From Kiloniellales bacterium (GTDB taxonomy: Bacteria; Pseudomonadota; Alphaproteobacteria; Kiloniellales; JAKSDN01): 34,066 bases of DNA. Location of the stretch: contig JASJEC010000078.1 of the NCBI GenBank assembly GCA_030064845.1, forward strand, positions 1-34,066, given 5' to 3'. Shown piece after piece: positions 8,242-18,819 of the stretch. The translations under genes were made by a program, and so were the position numbers. The notes below the pieces were generated by a model that saw nothing but the letters and a program-made list of their open reading frames with translations, was not told where the DNA came from and searched no databases. Each line of letters starts with the position of its first letter. Positions within the stretch are counted from its first letter, which is position 1.

Positions 8242-8930
8242 GAGAGGTTCGCCTTGAAGAAGTCGAGGGTCCGGCCGTTGGCCAGATCCGCCGAGGCCTT
8301 GTTGTAGTGCTCGCCCCCCTCGCGCGCGAAGGCGTGGTCCTGGCCCTGGTAGACGTGGAGCGTCACCTGGGCGTGGCCCTCGAGACCGGCCTTGATCTTG
8401 GCCTGGGCCTCGGCCGGCACGAACTGGTCCTTCTCGGCGACGTGGAGCATCGCCGGCTTGGCGATGCTGCCCGCTTCCCCGAGCAGCTCGTCCAGGCCGA
8501 CGCCGTAGTAGCTGATGTTGCAGTCGGCGTCGGAGCGGGTCGCCATCAGGTAGGCGATCTTGCCGCCGAGGCAGTATCCGACCGTGCCGACTTTGCCCGA
8601 GCAGGCCTCGTGGGCGCGCAGCGCGCCGAGCGTCGCCTTCATGTCCTCGATGCCTTTGTCGACGTCGAACAGGCCGAACAGTTCGAAGGCCCGCTTCCAC
8701 TCGGCCTCGGTCTTGTCGGTGATCTGAATGCCCGGCTCGATGCGCCAGAACAGGTCCGGGCAGCAGGCCAGGTAGCCCTGGCCAGCCAGCCAGTCGCAGA
8801 CGCCGCGCATGACCTGGTTGACGCCGAAGATCTCCTGGGCGACGACGACGCCGGCCGCCGGCGTGCCGGACGGCATGGCGAGATAGGCGCCGAACTCGCC
8901 GTCGGCGCCCTTGATCGTGATGTCGGGCAT
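8238..8930 (-). CDS. Dienelactone hydrolase family protein
   Basis: The 230-residue cytoplasmic alpha/beta hydrolase has the dienelactone hydrolase catalytic set: nucleophile Cys120 in GYCLGG, Asp168 in AEKDQFVP, His199 in YQGQDHAF, and the glutamate in VVVAQEIFGVN (Glu33) that activates the cysteine. AGGGGAAAG precedes the ATG at 8930. Family members open dienelactones in chlorocatechol breakdown, but many chromosomal copies have other ester substrates. The neighbours give no aromatic-degradation context, so the substrate is left open. Confidence 0.92.
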   Translation of the reverse strand: MPDITIKGADGEFGAYLAMPSGTPAAGVVVAQEIFGVNQVMRGVCDWLAGQGYLACCPDLFWRIEPGIQITDKTEAEWKRAFELFGLFDVDKGIEDMKATLGALRAHEACSGKVGTVGYCLGGKIAYLMATRSDADCNISYYGVGLDELLGEAGSIAKPAMLHVAEKDQFVPAEAQAKIKAGLEGHAQVTLHVYQGQDHAFAREGGEHYNKASADLANGRTLDFFKANLS

Positions 8931-8992
8931 CTTTCCCCTCCCTGTTGCTTCCCGGGCGGACTCTATCGCGCGGGTCGGGCCCTTGTCATCCG

Positions 8993-11026
<2,034 letters not shown>

Positions 11027-11167
11027 CGGCCCTCTGGCTTCCCTTGTTCGCGGCACAGGCGCCGGTCTGGCGGGGCGCGCCCCGCAACTATGGATTTGCC
11101 GGCAGCGCCGCTCAACCTCAAAGCTTCTGGGGCTTCTCGGGCGGCGACGGGCGTGAGGCGACGAGAG

Positions 11168-11539
11168 GTGACGGTGGCGGACGGAGAGACTTCCATCGAG
11201 GGCGGCGACCCCGCCCTCTTCTACCGGCGGCACGTCTTCTGCTGCACCAACGAGCGGCCGGCGGGCCACCCACGGGGATGCTGCAAGGAGAAGAAGGCGA
11301 TCGCCCTGCGCAATCACATGAAGGCGAAGGCCAAGGAACTGGGCCTGACCGACGTGCGCATCAACGCGGCCGGCTGCCTGGACCGCTGCGAGCTGGGGCC
11401 GACCATGGTGATCTACCCCGAGGGCGTCTGGTACAGCTACCGGACCATCGCGGACGTCGAAGAGATCCTGCGCGAGCACGTCGTGGCCGGCCGCCGCGTG
11501 GAACGTCTGATGCTCCGGCCCGAGGACGAGGCGCCGTAA
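11168..11539 (+). CDS. Thioredoxin-like [2Fe-2S] ferredoxin
   Basis: The protein has about 123 residues. [18 protein letters not shown] (cysteines 25, 26, 38, 39) and [20 protein letters not shown] (Cys70, Cys74) give the C-x12-C...C-x3-C ligand pattern of thioredoxin-fold [2Fe-2S] ferredoxins (Shethna protein type). It is probably a cytoplasmic electron carrier. The GTG at 11168 is preferred because it gives a family-like N-terminus with GAGG upstream; an in-frame ATG at 11090 would add 26 residues. It ends 22 bases before mnmE and is likely co-transcribed with it. The redox partner is unknown. Confidence 0.85.
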   Translation: MTVADGETSIEGGDPALFYRRHVFCCTNERPAGHPRGCCKEKKAIALRNHMKAKAKELGLTDVRINAAGCLDRCELGPTMVIYPEGVWYSYRTIADVEEILREHVVAGRRVERLMLRPEDEAP

Positions 11540-11561
11540 GGGAGACCCGCGCCCCGACGGC

Positions 11562-12908
11562 ATGATCGAAACGCCCCGACCGACCATCTTCGCCCTCTCC
11601 ACGCCGCCGGGACGCGCCGGCGTCGCGGTCCTGCGGATCTCCGGACCGGGCACCGCGGCGGCTCTCGCGCGGATCCTGGACGGCCCCATGCCGAGCCCGC
11701 GCAGGGCGACGTTGGCGACCTTGCGGCGGCCGGACGGCGACGCCATCGACCGGGGGCTTGCGCTCTGGTTCCCCGGCCCGGGCAGTTATACCGGCGAGGA
11801 CATGGCGGAGCTGCTCGTCCACGGCGGCCGGGCGGTGGTCGCGGCCGCGCTGGACTGCCTGGCCGGAATCGAGGGCTTGCGGCTGGCCGATCCGGGTGAG
11901 TTCACCCGGCGGGCCTTCGACAACGATAAGCTCGACCTGAGCGCGGCCGAGGGGCTGGCCGACCTGATCGATGCCGAGACCGAGGCCCAGCGGCGCCAGG
12001 CGCTGCGCCAGGCTCTGGGCGCGTTGGCGGAGACGACCGAGGCCTGGCGCCAGCGGGCGGTGACGGCCCTGGCCCACGCCGAGGCGTCGATCGACTTTCC
12101 GGACGAGGACCTGCCGGACTCCCTGCCGGCGGAAGTGCGCGACGAGATCGCCGAACTGGCTGCCGAGATCGGGGCGTCCCTGGCGCAGCGCGGCGGCGAG
12201 CGGCTGCGGGCGGGCTATCAGGTCGTGCTGCTGGGTCCGCCCAATAGTGGCAAGTCGAGCCTGCTGAATGCGTTGGCCCGGCGCGACGCGGCGATCGTAT
12301 CGGAGACCGCGGGAACGACCCGCGACGTCATCGAGGTGCACCTTGATCTCGGCGGCTTTCCCGTCACTCTGATCGACACGGCGGGCGTGCGCGAGGCCGG
12401 TGCCGGGCCGCAGGAGGCGATCGAGCGGGAGGGTATCCGCCGGGCCTTGAACCGGGCCGAAGCAGCGGATCTCCAGATCGCGGTGTTCGATGCCGCCGGG
12501 GCGCCCGACCCAGCGGTGCTCACGGTCCTGTCGCCGGGGGCGCTGGTGGTGTTCAACAAGGCGGATTTGGTCGAGGAGAGGGCGCCAGTTCGGCCGGCCG
12601 GCTACGAGACCCTGTGGCTCTCGGCCCTGACCGGGGAGAACCTGGACGCGCTCGTCGGGGCGATCGAGCGGCGGGCGCGAGACGGCCTCGAGGGCGGCGG
12701 CGAGGCCGCCTTGGTGACCCGTGCGCGGCATCGCGAGGCGCTCGAGAGCTGCGCCGCGGCCTTGCGGCGCGCGGCGGTGCTCAGCGAACCGGAGCTGATG
12801 GCGGAGGAGCTGCGCGGCGCCGTCCAGGCGCTCGGCCGGATCACCGGGCGGGTCGACGTCGAGGACGTGCTGGACCTGGTGTTCCGGGATTTCTGCATCG
12901 GAAAGTAA
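11562..12908 (+). CDS. mnmE: tRNA uridine-5-carboxymethylaminomethyl modification GTPase MnmE
   Basis: MnmE works with MnmG to install the cmnm5 group on the wobble uridine of certain tRNAs. It has 448 residues. The N-terminal tetrahydrofolate-binding domain begins [20 protein letters not shown] and includes GPGSYTGED. The G domain carries G1 GPPNSGKS (225-232), G2 TAGTTRD, G3 DTAG (272-275) and G4 NKAD. The C-terminus is the invariant CIGK, whose cysteine (Cys445) is catalytic. The ATG at 11562 fits the family N-terminus. The gene is followed after 67 bases by mnmG, with a parS site in the gap. Confidence 0.98.
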   Translation: MIETPRPTIFALSTPPGRAGVAVLRISGPGTAAALARILDGPMPSPRRATLATLRRPDGDAIDRGLALWFPGPGSYTGEDMAELLVHGGRAVVAAALDCLAGIEGLRLADPGEFTRRAFDNDKLDLSAAEGLADLIDAETEAQRRQALRQALGALAETTEAWRQRAVTALAHAEASIDFPDEDLPDSLPAEVRDEIAELAAEIGASLAQRGGERLRAGYQVVLLGPPNSGKSSLLNALARRDAAIVSETAGTTRDVIEVHLDLGGFPVTLIDTAGVREAGAGPQEAIEREGIRRALNRAEAADLQIAVFDAAGAPDPAVLTVLSPGALVVFNKADLVEERAPVRPAGYETLWLSALTGENLDALVGAIERRARDGLEGGGEAALVTRARHREALESCAAALRRAAVLSEPELMAEELRGAVQALGRITGRVDVEDVLDLVFRDFCIGK

Positions 12909-12911
12909 CCA

Positions 12912-12927
12912 TGTTTCACGTGAAACA
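12912..12927. promoter_or_regulatory. parS: parS site 1 (ParB-binding centromere site)
   Basis: TGTTTCACGTGAAACA is a perfect 16-base palindrome identical to the consensus parS. It lies four bases after mnmE in the mnmE-mnmG gap and about 3.4 kb from parB. ParB clamps load here and spread to organise the origin region for segregation. Confidence 0.96.
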
Positions 12928-12975
12928 GGGCCCGGGTTTTTGACTCTGGTTCCGGCAGGACCTATCTCTTCCGCC

Positions 12976-14853
12976 ATGAGCGACTTCGACGTGATCGTGG
13001 TGGGGGGAGGACACGCGGGCTGCGAGGCGGCGGCCGCCGCGGCGCGCCTCGGCGCCCGGACTCTGTTGGCGACCCACAAGGTCGAGACCATCGGCGTCAT
13101 GTCGTGCAACCCGGCGATCGGCGGCCTCGGCAAGGGACATCTGGTCCGGGAGATCGATGCCCTGGACGGGATCATGGGCCGCGCGATCGATCGCTCCGGC
13201 ATTCAGTTCCGCGTGCTCAACCGGCGCAAGGGACCCGCGGTGCGCGGGCCGCGCGCCCAGGCGGACCGCGCGCTCTACCGCGCGGCGGTGCAGGACCTGC
13301 TGCAGGAGCAGGTGAACCTGACGGTCCGGCCGTCGGCGGTGGAGGATATCGTGACCGACGCCGAGGGCCGCTGCACGGGCATCCGCGACGCCGCGGGCGA
13401 GACGCTCTCGGCCCGCGCCGTCGTAGTGACGACCGGAACCTTCCTGCGCGGGGTGATCCACATCGGCGAGGAGACCCGGCCCGCTGGCCGGGTCGGCGAG
13501 GCGCCGGCGGTTGGTCTGGCGCGGACCCTCGAATCCCACGGCTTCCCGCTCGGCCGGCTGAAGACCGGCACGCCGCCGCGTCTCGACGGCCGGACCATCG
13601 ACCATGCCGGGCTCGAGCGGCAGCCGGGGGACGACCCGCCGGAGCCCTTCTCGACGTTGACCGAGGCGATCACGGCGCCACAGGTCGACTGCCATATCAC
13701 CTATACGAACCCAAGGGTCCATGAGCTGATTCGCGCCAACCTGCATCGTGCGCCGATCTACTCGGGCCAGATCGAGAGCAGCGGCCCGCGCTACTGTCCC
13801 TCGATCGAGGACAAGGTGGTGCGCTTCGCCGAGCGCGAGCGGCACCAGATCTTTCTCGAGCCCGAGGGCTTGGACGACCCGACGGTGTACCCCAACGGCA
13901 TCTCGACCTCCCTGCCCTTCGCGGTCCAGGCGGCGATGCTGCGGGAGATCCCGGGCCTTGAGCGGGCGGTCATGCTGCAGCCGGGCTATGCGATCGAGTA
14001 CGACTACGTCGATCCGCGTTCGCTCGACGGCGGCCTGCAGACCCGCCGGATCCCCGGGCTGTTCCTGGCCGGGCAGATCAACGGCACCACCGGCTACGAG
14101 GAAGCGGCGGCCCAGGGCCTGCTCGCCGGCCTCAACGCGGCCCTGCTGGCCGGCGGCGGCCGGCCCGACTTCCGCCTCGACCGGGCCGAGGCCTACATCG
14201 GGGTGATGATCGACGACCTGGTGGGGCGCGGCGTCACCGAGCCTTACCGCATGTTCACCAGCCGGGCCGAGTACCGTCTGCGGCTGCGCGCCGACAACGC
14301 GGACCAGCGCCTGACCGAGCGCGGCCTCGCGCTCGGCTGCGTGGCGGGTCCTCGGGAGCGCGCCTTCCGCTCCAAGATGGCCGCGCTCAAGCAGGGCCGC
14401 GACCTGGTCCGCCGTCTCACGGCGACGCCCGACGCGCTGGCCCACGCCGGGATCAAGGTCCGCAGGGACGGCAAGCGCCGCAGCGCCTTCGACCTCTTGC
14501 GCTATGCCGAGATCGCGCCCGAGGCCCTGCTCCGGGTCTGGCCCGAGCTGAGTGGCCTGGCGCCGGCTGTCCTTTCGCAGATCGAGACCGACGCCCACTA
14601 CGCCGGCTACCTGGAACGGCAGGAGGCCGACATCTTGGCCTATCGGCGCGACGAGGCGCTGGCCCTCTCGGAGACCCTGGATCTGGCGGCGGTCGGCGGC
14701 TTGTCGAACGAGGTACGGCAGATCCTGGCCGAGGCACGGCCCGAGACGCTGGGCGCGGCCGCCCGCCTGCCCGGCGTGACGCCGGCCGCCTTGGTCGCGC
14801 TGCTGCGGCACGTGAAGCGAGGTCCGGATCCATCCCGGGAAGACGCGGCATAG
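12976..14853 (+). CDS. mnmG: tRNA uridine-5-carboxymethylaminomethyl modification enzyme MnmG (GidA)
   Basis: This FAD enzyme is MnmE's partner in wobble-uridine modification. It has 625 residues from the ATG at 12976, which begins [19 protein letters not shown] with the dinucleotide-binding glycines at 10-15. Catalytic cysteines lie in MSCNPAIGG (Cys44) and [10 protein letters not shown] (Cys274). The second signature [17 protein letters not shown] lies near residue 375, and the helical C-terminal MnmE-binding domain follows. A TTG at 12940 would add 12 atypical residues. Its TAG (14851-14853) overlaps the first codon proposed for rsmG. Confidence 0.97.
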   Translation: MSDFDVIVVGGGHAGCEAAAAAARLGARTLLATHKVETIGVMSCNPAIGGLGKGHLVREIDALDGIMGRAIDRSGIQFRVLNRRKGPAVRGPRAQADRALYRAAVQDLLQEQVNLTVRPSAVEDIVTDAEGRCTGIRDAAGETLSARAVVVTTGTFLRGVIHIGEETRPAGRVGEAPAVGLARTLESHGFPLGRLKTGTPPRLDGRTIDHAGLERQPGDDPPEPFSTLTEAITAPQVDCHITYTNPRVHELIRANLHRAPIYSGQIESSGPRYCPSIEDKVVRFAERERHQIFLEPEGLDDPTVYPNGISTSLPFAVQAAMLREIPGLERAVMLQPGYAIEYDYVDPRSLDGGLQTRRIPGLFLAGQINGTTGYEEAAAQGLLAGLNAALLAGGGRPDFRLDRAEAYIGVMIDDLVGRGVTEPYRMFTSRAEYRLRLRADNADQRLTERGLALGCVAGPRERAFRSKMAALKQGRDLVRRLTATPDALAHAGIKVRRDGKRRSAFDLLRYAEIAPEALLRVWPELSGLAPAVLSQIETDAHYAGYLERQEADILAYRRDEALALSETLDLAAVGGLSNEVRQILAEARPETLGAAARLPGVTPAALVALLRHVKRGPDPSREDAA

Positions 14854-15515
14854 TTAAGGTCTCGGGCGCCGAGGCGTTCCGGCGTGAGACCGGTGTTTCA
14901 CGTGAAACGGCTGAGCGCCTCGGTCGCTTCGCCGCGCTGCTGGAGACGTGGAACCGCCGGATCAACCTGGTCAGCCGGGCTTCCCTCGACGAGCTCTGGC
15001 AGCGCCATCTGCTCGACTCGGCGCAGCTCTTCCCGCTGCTGCCGCCGCCTGATGCCTCCGGCCGGCGCGTCCTGGTCGACTTCGGCAGCGGCGCCGGCTT
15101 CCCCGGCCTGGTTCTCGCCATCATGGGTGCCGGCGAGGTCCACTTGATCGAGGCCGACCAGCGCAAGGCCGCCTTCCTGCGCGAGGCGGCGCGCGTGACC
15201 GGCACCGAGGCCACCGTGATCGCCGAGCGGCTCGAGCAGCTGACCCCCTTCCCGGTCGATGTGGTCACCGCCAGGGCCTTCGCGCCGCTTGCGGAGCTGC
15301 TCACCCACGCGCGGCGATTTCCGTCCCGCCGCCCAGGACGGCCGCTCTGCTGCCTCTTTCCCAAGGGCGCCGACGTCGATCAAGAATTGACCGCGCTCTG
15401 CAAACAAGAGAAACTGGAGGTGGTGCATCATGACAGTTGCACAAACCCTCACAGTAAAATCCTTCGCATCACGCTCGACGTCGAGGACGCAGATGATGAG
15501 GCCATACCTCGTTGA
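14850..15515 (+). CDS. rsmG: 16S rRNA m7G527 methyltransferase RsmG (GidB); start codon uncertain
   Basis: RsmG methylates G527 of 16S rRNA with S-adenosylmethionine. The reading frame encodes [20 protein letters not shown], then WNRRINLVS and the SAM-binding motif [10 protein letters not shown] (about 77-86). It ends within parA. No ATG, GTG or TTG occurs in this frame between about 14401 and the conserved core. The best candidate is ATA at 14850, which overlaps the mnmG stop (ATAG) and has GGGAAG seven bases upstream; it would give about 221 residues, a normal length. An AUA start is rare, so a sequence error or another near-cognate codon such as ATC at 14832 remains possible. parS site 2 lies inside codons 15-20. 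Confidence 0.82.
   Translation: MVKVSGAEAFRRETGVSRETAERLGRFAALLETWNRRINLVSRASLDELWQRHLLDSAQLFPLLPPPDASGRRVLVDFGSGAGFPGLVLAIMGAGEVHLIEADQRKAAFLREAARVTGTEATVIAERLEQLTPFPVDVVTARAFAPLAELLTHARRFPSRRPGRPLCCLFPKGADVDQELTALCKQEKLEVVHHDSCTNPHSKILRITLDVEDADDEAIPR
14894..14909. promoter_or_regulatory. parS: parS site 2, inside rsmG
   Basis: TGTTTCACGTGAAACG matches the parS consensus at 15 of 16 positions. It is wholly within rsmG codons and encodes VSRET (residues 16-20). It lies 1,967 bases from parS site 1. Two clustered sites next to parAB are typical for alphaproteobacteria. Confidence 0.92.
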
Positions 15516-16335
15516 AGGGACGCCCCCGCCGCGCCGCGCCGCGCGGGTGCTGGCCATCGCCAACCAGAAGGGCGGTGTCGGCAAGACCACGACCGCGATC
15601 AACCTGGCGACGGCCCTGGCCGCTTGCGACAAGCGGGTCCTGGTGGTCGACCTCGATCCCCAGGGCAACGCGACAACCGGGCTCGGCCTGCTGCGCTCGA
15701 ATCGGGCGCGCAGCATTTACCAAGTATTAACCGAGGGCTGCGCAATAGACTTCGTGGAAGTGGAAACCATGGTCCGCGGCATGACCCTGGTCCCGTCTTC
15801 CATCGAGCTGATCGGCGCCGAGGTCGAGCTGGTATCGGCGCGCGACCGGGAATTCAAGCTGCGCAACGCGCTGAAGGGCGCGGCGGACCGCTTCGACTTC
15901 GTGCTGATCGATTGCCCGCCCGCGCTCGGCCTCCTCACTCTGAACGCCCTGGTCGCCGCCCACGCCGTCCTGGTGCCCCTGCAGACGGAGTTCTATGCCC
16001 TGGAGGGACTGTCCCACTTGTTGAGCACGGTCGAGCGGGTGAAGCGCGGGTTCAATCCGGCCCTGGAGATTCAAGGGATCGTCCTGACCATGGTCGACCG
16101 GCGCAACAACCTCTCCGAAATGGTCGCGCGCGACGTCCGGGCCCACCTCGGCTCCAAGGTCTATGAAACCGTGATTCCAAGAAACGTCCGGGTCTCCGAG
16201 GCGCCGTCCCACGGCAAGCCGGTGCTGCTCTACGATATGCACTGCGCCGGTTCGCAGGCTTACATCCATCTGGCCGGAGAGATCCTGAAGAACGAGCAGG
16301 CTGGCGGTACCCTTGATCCCTTTCTTGTTTCCTAA
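15493..16335 (+). CDS. parA: Chromosome partition ATPase ParA (Soj)
   Basis: ParA dimers bind DNA non-specifically with ATP and form the gradient that pulls ParB-parS complexes. The 280-residue protein carries the deviant Walker A KGGVGKT (26-32), preceded by RVLAIANQ, the Walker A' stretch VLVVDLDPQGNATTGLG, and VLIDCPPALGLLTLNAL as Walker B. ATG 15493 is chosen because GAGG (15483-15486) is well spaced; the gene then overlaps rsmG by 23 bases. An ATG at 15430 would add 21 unlike residues. parB follows after 15 bases. Confidence 0.97.
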   Translation: MMRPYLVEGTPPPRRAARVLAIANQKGGVGKTTTAINLATALAACDKRVLVVDLDPQGNATTGLGLLRSNRARSIYQVLTEGCAIDFVEVETMVRGMTLVPSSIELIGAEVELVSARDREFKLRNALKGAADRFDFVLIDCPPALGLLTLNALVAAHAVLVPLQTEFYALEGLSHLLSTVERVKRGFNPALEIQGIVLTMVDRRNNLSEMVARDVRAHLGSKVYETVIPRNVRVSEAPSHGKPVLLYDMHCAGSQAYIHLAGEILKNEQAGGTLDPFLVS

Positions 16336-16350
16336 CCCAGACGAGACGTA

Positions 16351-17238
16351 GTGGTGGCCAGCGAACAAAGAACCAACCTCGGACGCGGTCTTGCCGCCCT
16401 GTTCGGCGAAGAGGACCAGGACTACGCCGACCTCGACAGGGTGCGCGCCTCGAAGCAGGTCCCGGTCGGGAACATCCATCCCAATCCGAAACAGCCCCGC
16501 CGGCACTTCGATACCGAGGCGATCCAGGAGCTGGCCAACTCGATCCGTGAGAACGGGATCCTGCAGCCGATCGTCGTCCGGCGCCACCCGGAGCGGCCGA
16601 GCGATTTCGAGATCGTCGCCGGCGAGCGGCGCTGGCGTGCGGCGCAGCTTGCGCAGCTGCACGACGTGCCGGTCATCATCCGCGAGCTCAGCGACCAGCA
16701 GTGCCTGGAAATCGCCCTGGTCGAGAACGTCCAGCGACAGGACCTCAACCCCCTGGAGGAAGCCGCGGCCTACGAGCGGCTGATCCAGGAGTTCGAATAC
16801 AGCCAGGAAGCCCTGGCCGTGGCGGTCGGCAAGAGCCGCAGCCACGTCGCCAACACGCTACGCCTGCTGTCCCTGCCGGCAGGCGTCAAGACCCTGGTCG
16901 CCGACGGCCGGATCAGTGCCGGACACGCCCGAGCCCTCCTCACGTCGACGGACCCCGAGGCGGCCGCGAAGAAGGTGCTCGCCGAGGGCATGAGCGTGCG
17001 CCAGGCCGAAGACATGGCGCGCGAGGACAGCGGTCGGCGGAAGCGCCCCAAGCAGAAGAAATCGCCGCCCAAGGATCCCGATACAGCCGCGCTCGAACGG
17101 GACCTGACGGCCCTGCTCGGCATGAAGGTCACGGTGGATTTCCAGGGCGAGGGCGGCCGCCTCTCGATCTTCTATCGCTCGGTCGAGCAGCTCGACGATC
17201 TCCTCAAGCGATTCGAGGCGCCGGCCACAACAGCGTGA
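16351..17238 (+). CDS. parB: Chromosome partition protein ParB (Spo0J)
   Basis: ParB is a CTP-dependent DNA clamp that recognises parS. It has 295 residues. The N-terminal RTNLGRGLAALFGE carries the arginine that stimulates ParA ATPase. The CTP-binding core holds NPKQPRRHFD and GERRWRAAQL (91-100) followed by ENVQRQDLNPLEEA. A helix-turn-helix is seen around QEALAVAVGKSRSHVANTLRLL (about 152-173). The C-terminal dimerisation region (FQGEGGRLSIFYRSVEQLDDLL) is complete. Two tandem GTG codons (16351, 16354) could serve as start. It is convergent with holA, with only 24 bases between stops. Confidence 0.97.
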   Translation: MVASEQRTNLGRGLAALFGEEDQDYADLDRVRASKQVPVGNIHPNPKQPRRHFDTEAIQELANSIRENGILQPIVVRRHPERPSDFEIVAGERRWRAAQLAQLHDVPVIIRELSDQQCLEIALVENVQRQDLNPLEEAAAYERLIQEFEYSQEALAVAVGKSRSHVANTLRLLSLPAGVKTLVADGRISAGHARALLTSTDPEAAAKKVLAEGMSVRQAEDMAREDSGRRKRPKQKKSPPKDPDTAALERDLTALLGMKVTVDFQGEGGRLSIFYRSVEQLDDLLKRFEAPATTA

Positions 17239-17262
17239 CCCACTGGCGTTAAGATTATTTTC

Positions 17263-18294
17263 CTAGTTTCGTGCCCGGGGCGCCTTGGCCGCTAGCTCTA
17301 GCAGCGTCCGCCGGGCCAGCAGCTCGGCCGGCGCGCCGCTGGTCTTGCAGCGCCGCTCGGTCTCGACCAGCTGCTCCAGCGCCCGCGCCAAGCGCGCCGG
17401 CGTCCACCGCCGGCACTGATCCAGAAAGCGGGCCTTCTGCTTCCAGAAGACCGGCGGGCGCAGGCGGGCCAAGGCCTGATCGCCGGGCGTGCCGGCGGCG
17501 ATCGCGCCGCTCGCCAGATGCAGCCGCTGGAGGTGGCGGGCAACGCTGCGCAGCATGGCGACCCCGTTCAGGCCTTCGTCCTGGCCGCGCTGCACGCTCC
17601 GCTCCACGAGGGCCCGGTCGCCCTCGCCGACGGCGAAGGCCAGGTCCTCCAAGGTCAGAAAGGCGCTATCGCCGACCGACGCGACGGCCTCGTCCAACGT
17701 GATCTCGCCGCCGTTGGGTCCCTTGAACAGGCCCAGCTTCTCAATCTCGCGTCGGGTCAACTGGCGGTCGGCGCCGAGGGAGGCGCCGAGGTAGGCCATC
17801 GCCTCGCTCGAGGCGCTCAGACCCTGCTCGGCCAAGAGCGAGCCCAGAAGGCCCGCGAGGCTGCCGGGATCGTCGCGGTAGCACGGCAGGGCGGCCCCTG
17901 CCGGTGACGCCTCAATGACCTTCCTCAGAGCCGAGCGGCCTGGCAGGTCGCCGGCCTGCAGCACGACGAGCGAATCGCCGGGCGGCGCCGCCAGGAACTC
18001 CTTCATGATCGGCGCGAGCTCGTCGCCGGCCGGGCGTATCCGCAGGACACGGCGGCCGCCGGTCAGCGCCTGGGCGGCCGCCTCGTCGTAGAGCCGGGCC
18101 GGTTCCTGCGCGACCGCGGGCCCGCTCAGCTCACCGATGCGGAAGGGATCGCTCAGGTCCTCGACCACGCTCCGGGCCAGGGTCTCGGCGCGTTCCCGCA
18201 CGAGGCCCTCGTCGGGACCGTAGACCAGGACGACCCGCGCCGCCGGATCGGGCCTGCGCGCGAAGGCGTCGGCCTTGGCGGGCGTCACTTTCAC
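17263..18294 (-). CDS. holA: DNA polymerase III subunit delta
   Basis: The delta subunit opens the sliding clamp within the clamp loader. The 343-residue protein has the HolA layout: MKVTPAKADAFARRP, then ARVVLVYGPDEGLVRERAE, an AAA+-like fold lacking a P-loop, and a C-terminal helical collar (LTRREIEKLGLF, then FWKQKARFLDQCRRW). The start is GTG with GGGGAG upstream. The gene follows lptE after 15 bases, matching the alphaproteobacterial leuS-lptE-holA operon. Confidence 0.93.
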   Translation of the reverse strand: MKVTPAKADAFARRPDPAARVVLVYGPDEGLVRERAETLARSVVEDLSDPFRIGELSGPAVAQEPARLYDEAAAQALTGGRRVLRIRPAGDELAPIMKEFLAAPPGDSLVVLQAGDLPGRSALRKVIEASPAGAALPCYRDDPGSLAGLLGSLLAEQGLSASSEAMAYLGASLGADRQLTRREIEKLGLFKGPNGGEITLDEAVASVGDSAFLTLEDLAFAVGEGDRALVERSVQRGQDEGLNGVAMLRSVARHLQRLHLASGAIAAGTPGDQALARLRPPVFWKQKARFLDQCRRWTPARLARALEQLVETERRCKTSGAPAELLARRTLLELAAKAPRARN

Positions 18295-18309
18295 CGGCCG
18301 CTCCCCGGT

Positions 18310-18819
18310 TCAGGCGTCGCGTGTGAAGTAGATGCCGAGGCGCCGCTCGATTTCATTGGCGACCTCCCTGAGGCCCCGGTCGAGCGCGTCCTCCTCTGAC
18401 ACCGAGGTCGCATAGAAGGCATCCAGGATGTTGTAGCTATTGACCGATTCGCTTCGGGCCTCGAACAGGACGGCACCCTCCCGGCTGGTCAGGGTATAGA
18501 TCGCCGTCACGATCAGATTGGCGCGTGTCGCGGTCTCGTCCTCCCGGATGCCCAGGGAGACAACCCGCGACTCCAGCAAGACCCGCAGAATGTAGAGGTG
18601 CTCGACCCTCTGGCCTTCGGGATTGAGGCGGTCACGCAGCAGGTTGTGGAGCTTCTGCCCGCTCTGGCCCGTGAGCGGAACGATCCGGGTCTGAGCGAAG
18701 CTGGTCTGCTGGACCGTATCGGGTCCTTCGGAGGGTGCGTAGAGTGGCCGGAAGCCGCAACCCGAAACGGTCAGCAGCGCGGCGACCAGCAGAGCGAGGG
18801 CTCGGTCACGCGACGACAT
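18310..18819 (-). CDS. lptE: LPS-assembly lipoprotein LptE
   Basis: LptE is the outer-membrane lipoprotein that plugs and assembles LptD for lipopolysaccharide insertion. The 169-residue protein has a signal peptide with lipobox VSGC (Cys21) followed by GFRPLYAP, the alphaproteobacterial LptE hallmark. The C-terminal half contains [22 protein letters not shown]. The start lies inside the 3' end of leuS (14-base overlap), indicating translational coupling. Confidence 0.92.
   Translation of the reverse strand: MSSRDRALALLVAALLTVSGCGFRPLYAPSEGPDTVQQTSFAQTRIVPLTGQSGQKLHNLLRDRLNPEGQRVEHLYILRVLLESRVVSLGIREDETATRANLIVTAIYTLTSREGAVLFEARSESVNSYNILDAFYATSVSEEDALDRGLREVANEIERRLGIYFTRDA

Noticed and set aside
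12916-14811. Long minus-strand open frame opposite mnmG
   Set aside because: It is rich in Arg/Gly/Gln with no domain, and mnmG is certain on the other strand.
14884-15147. Frame starting [14 protein letters not shown] as an alternative N-terminus for rsmG
   Set aside because: This frame reads through parS but does not contain the RsmG motifs WNRRINLVS or [10 protein letters not shown], which are one frame away.
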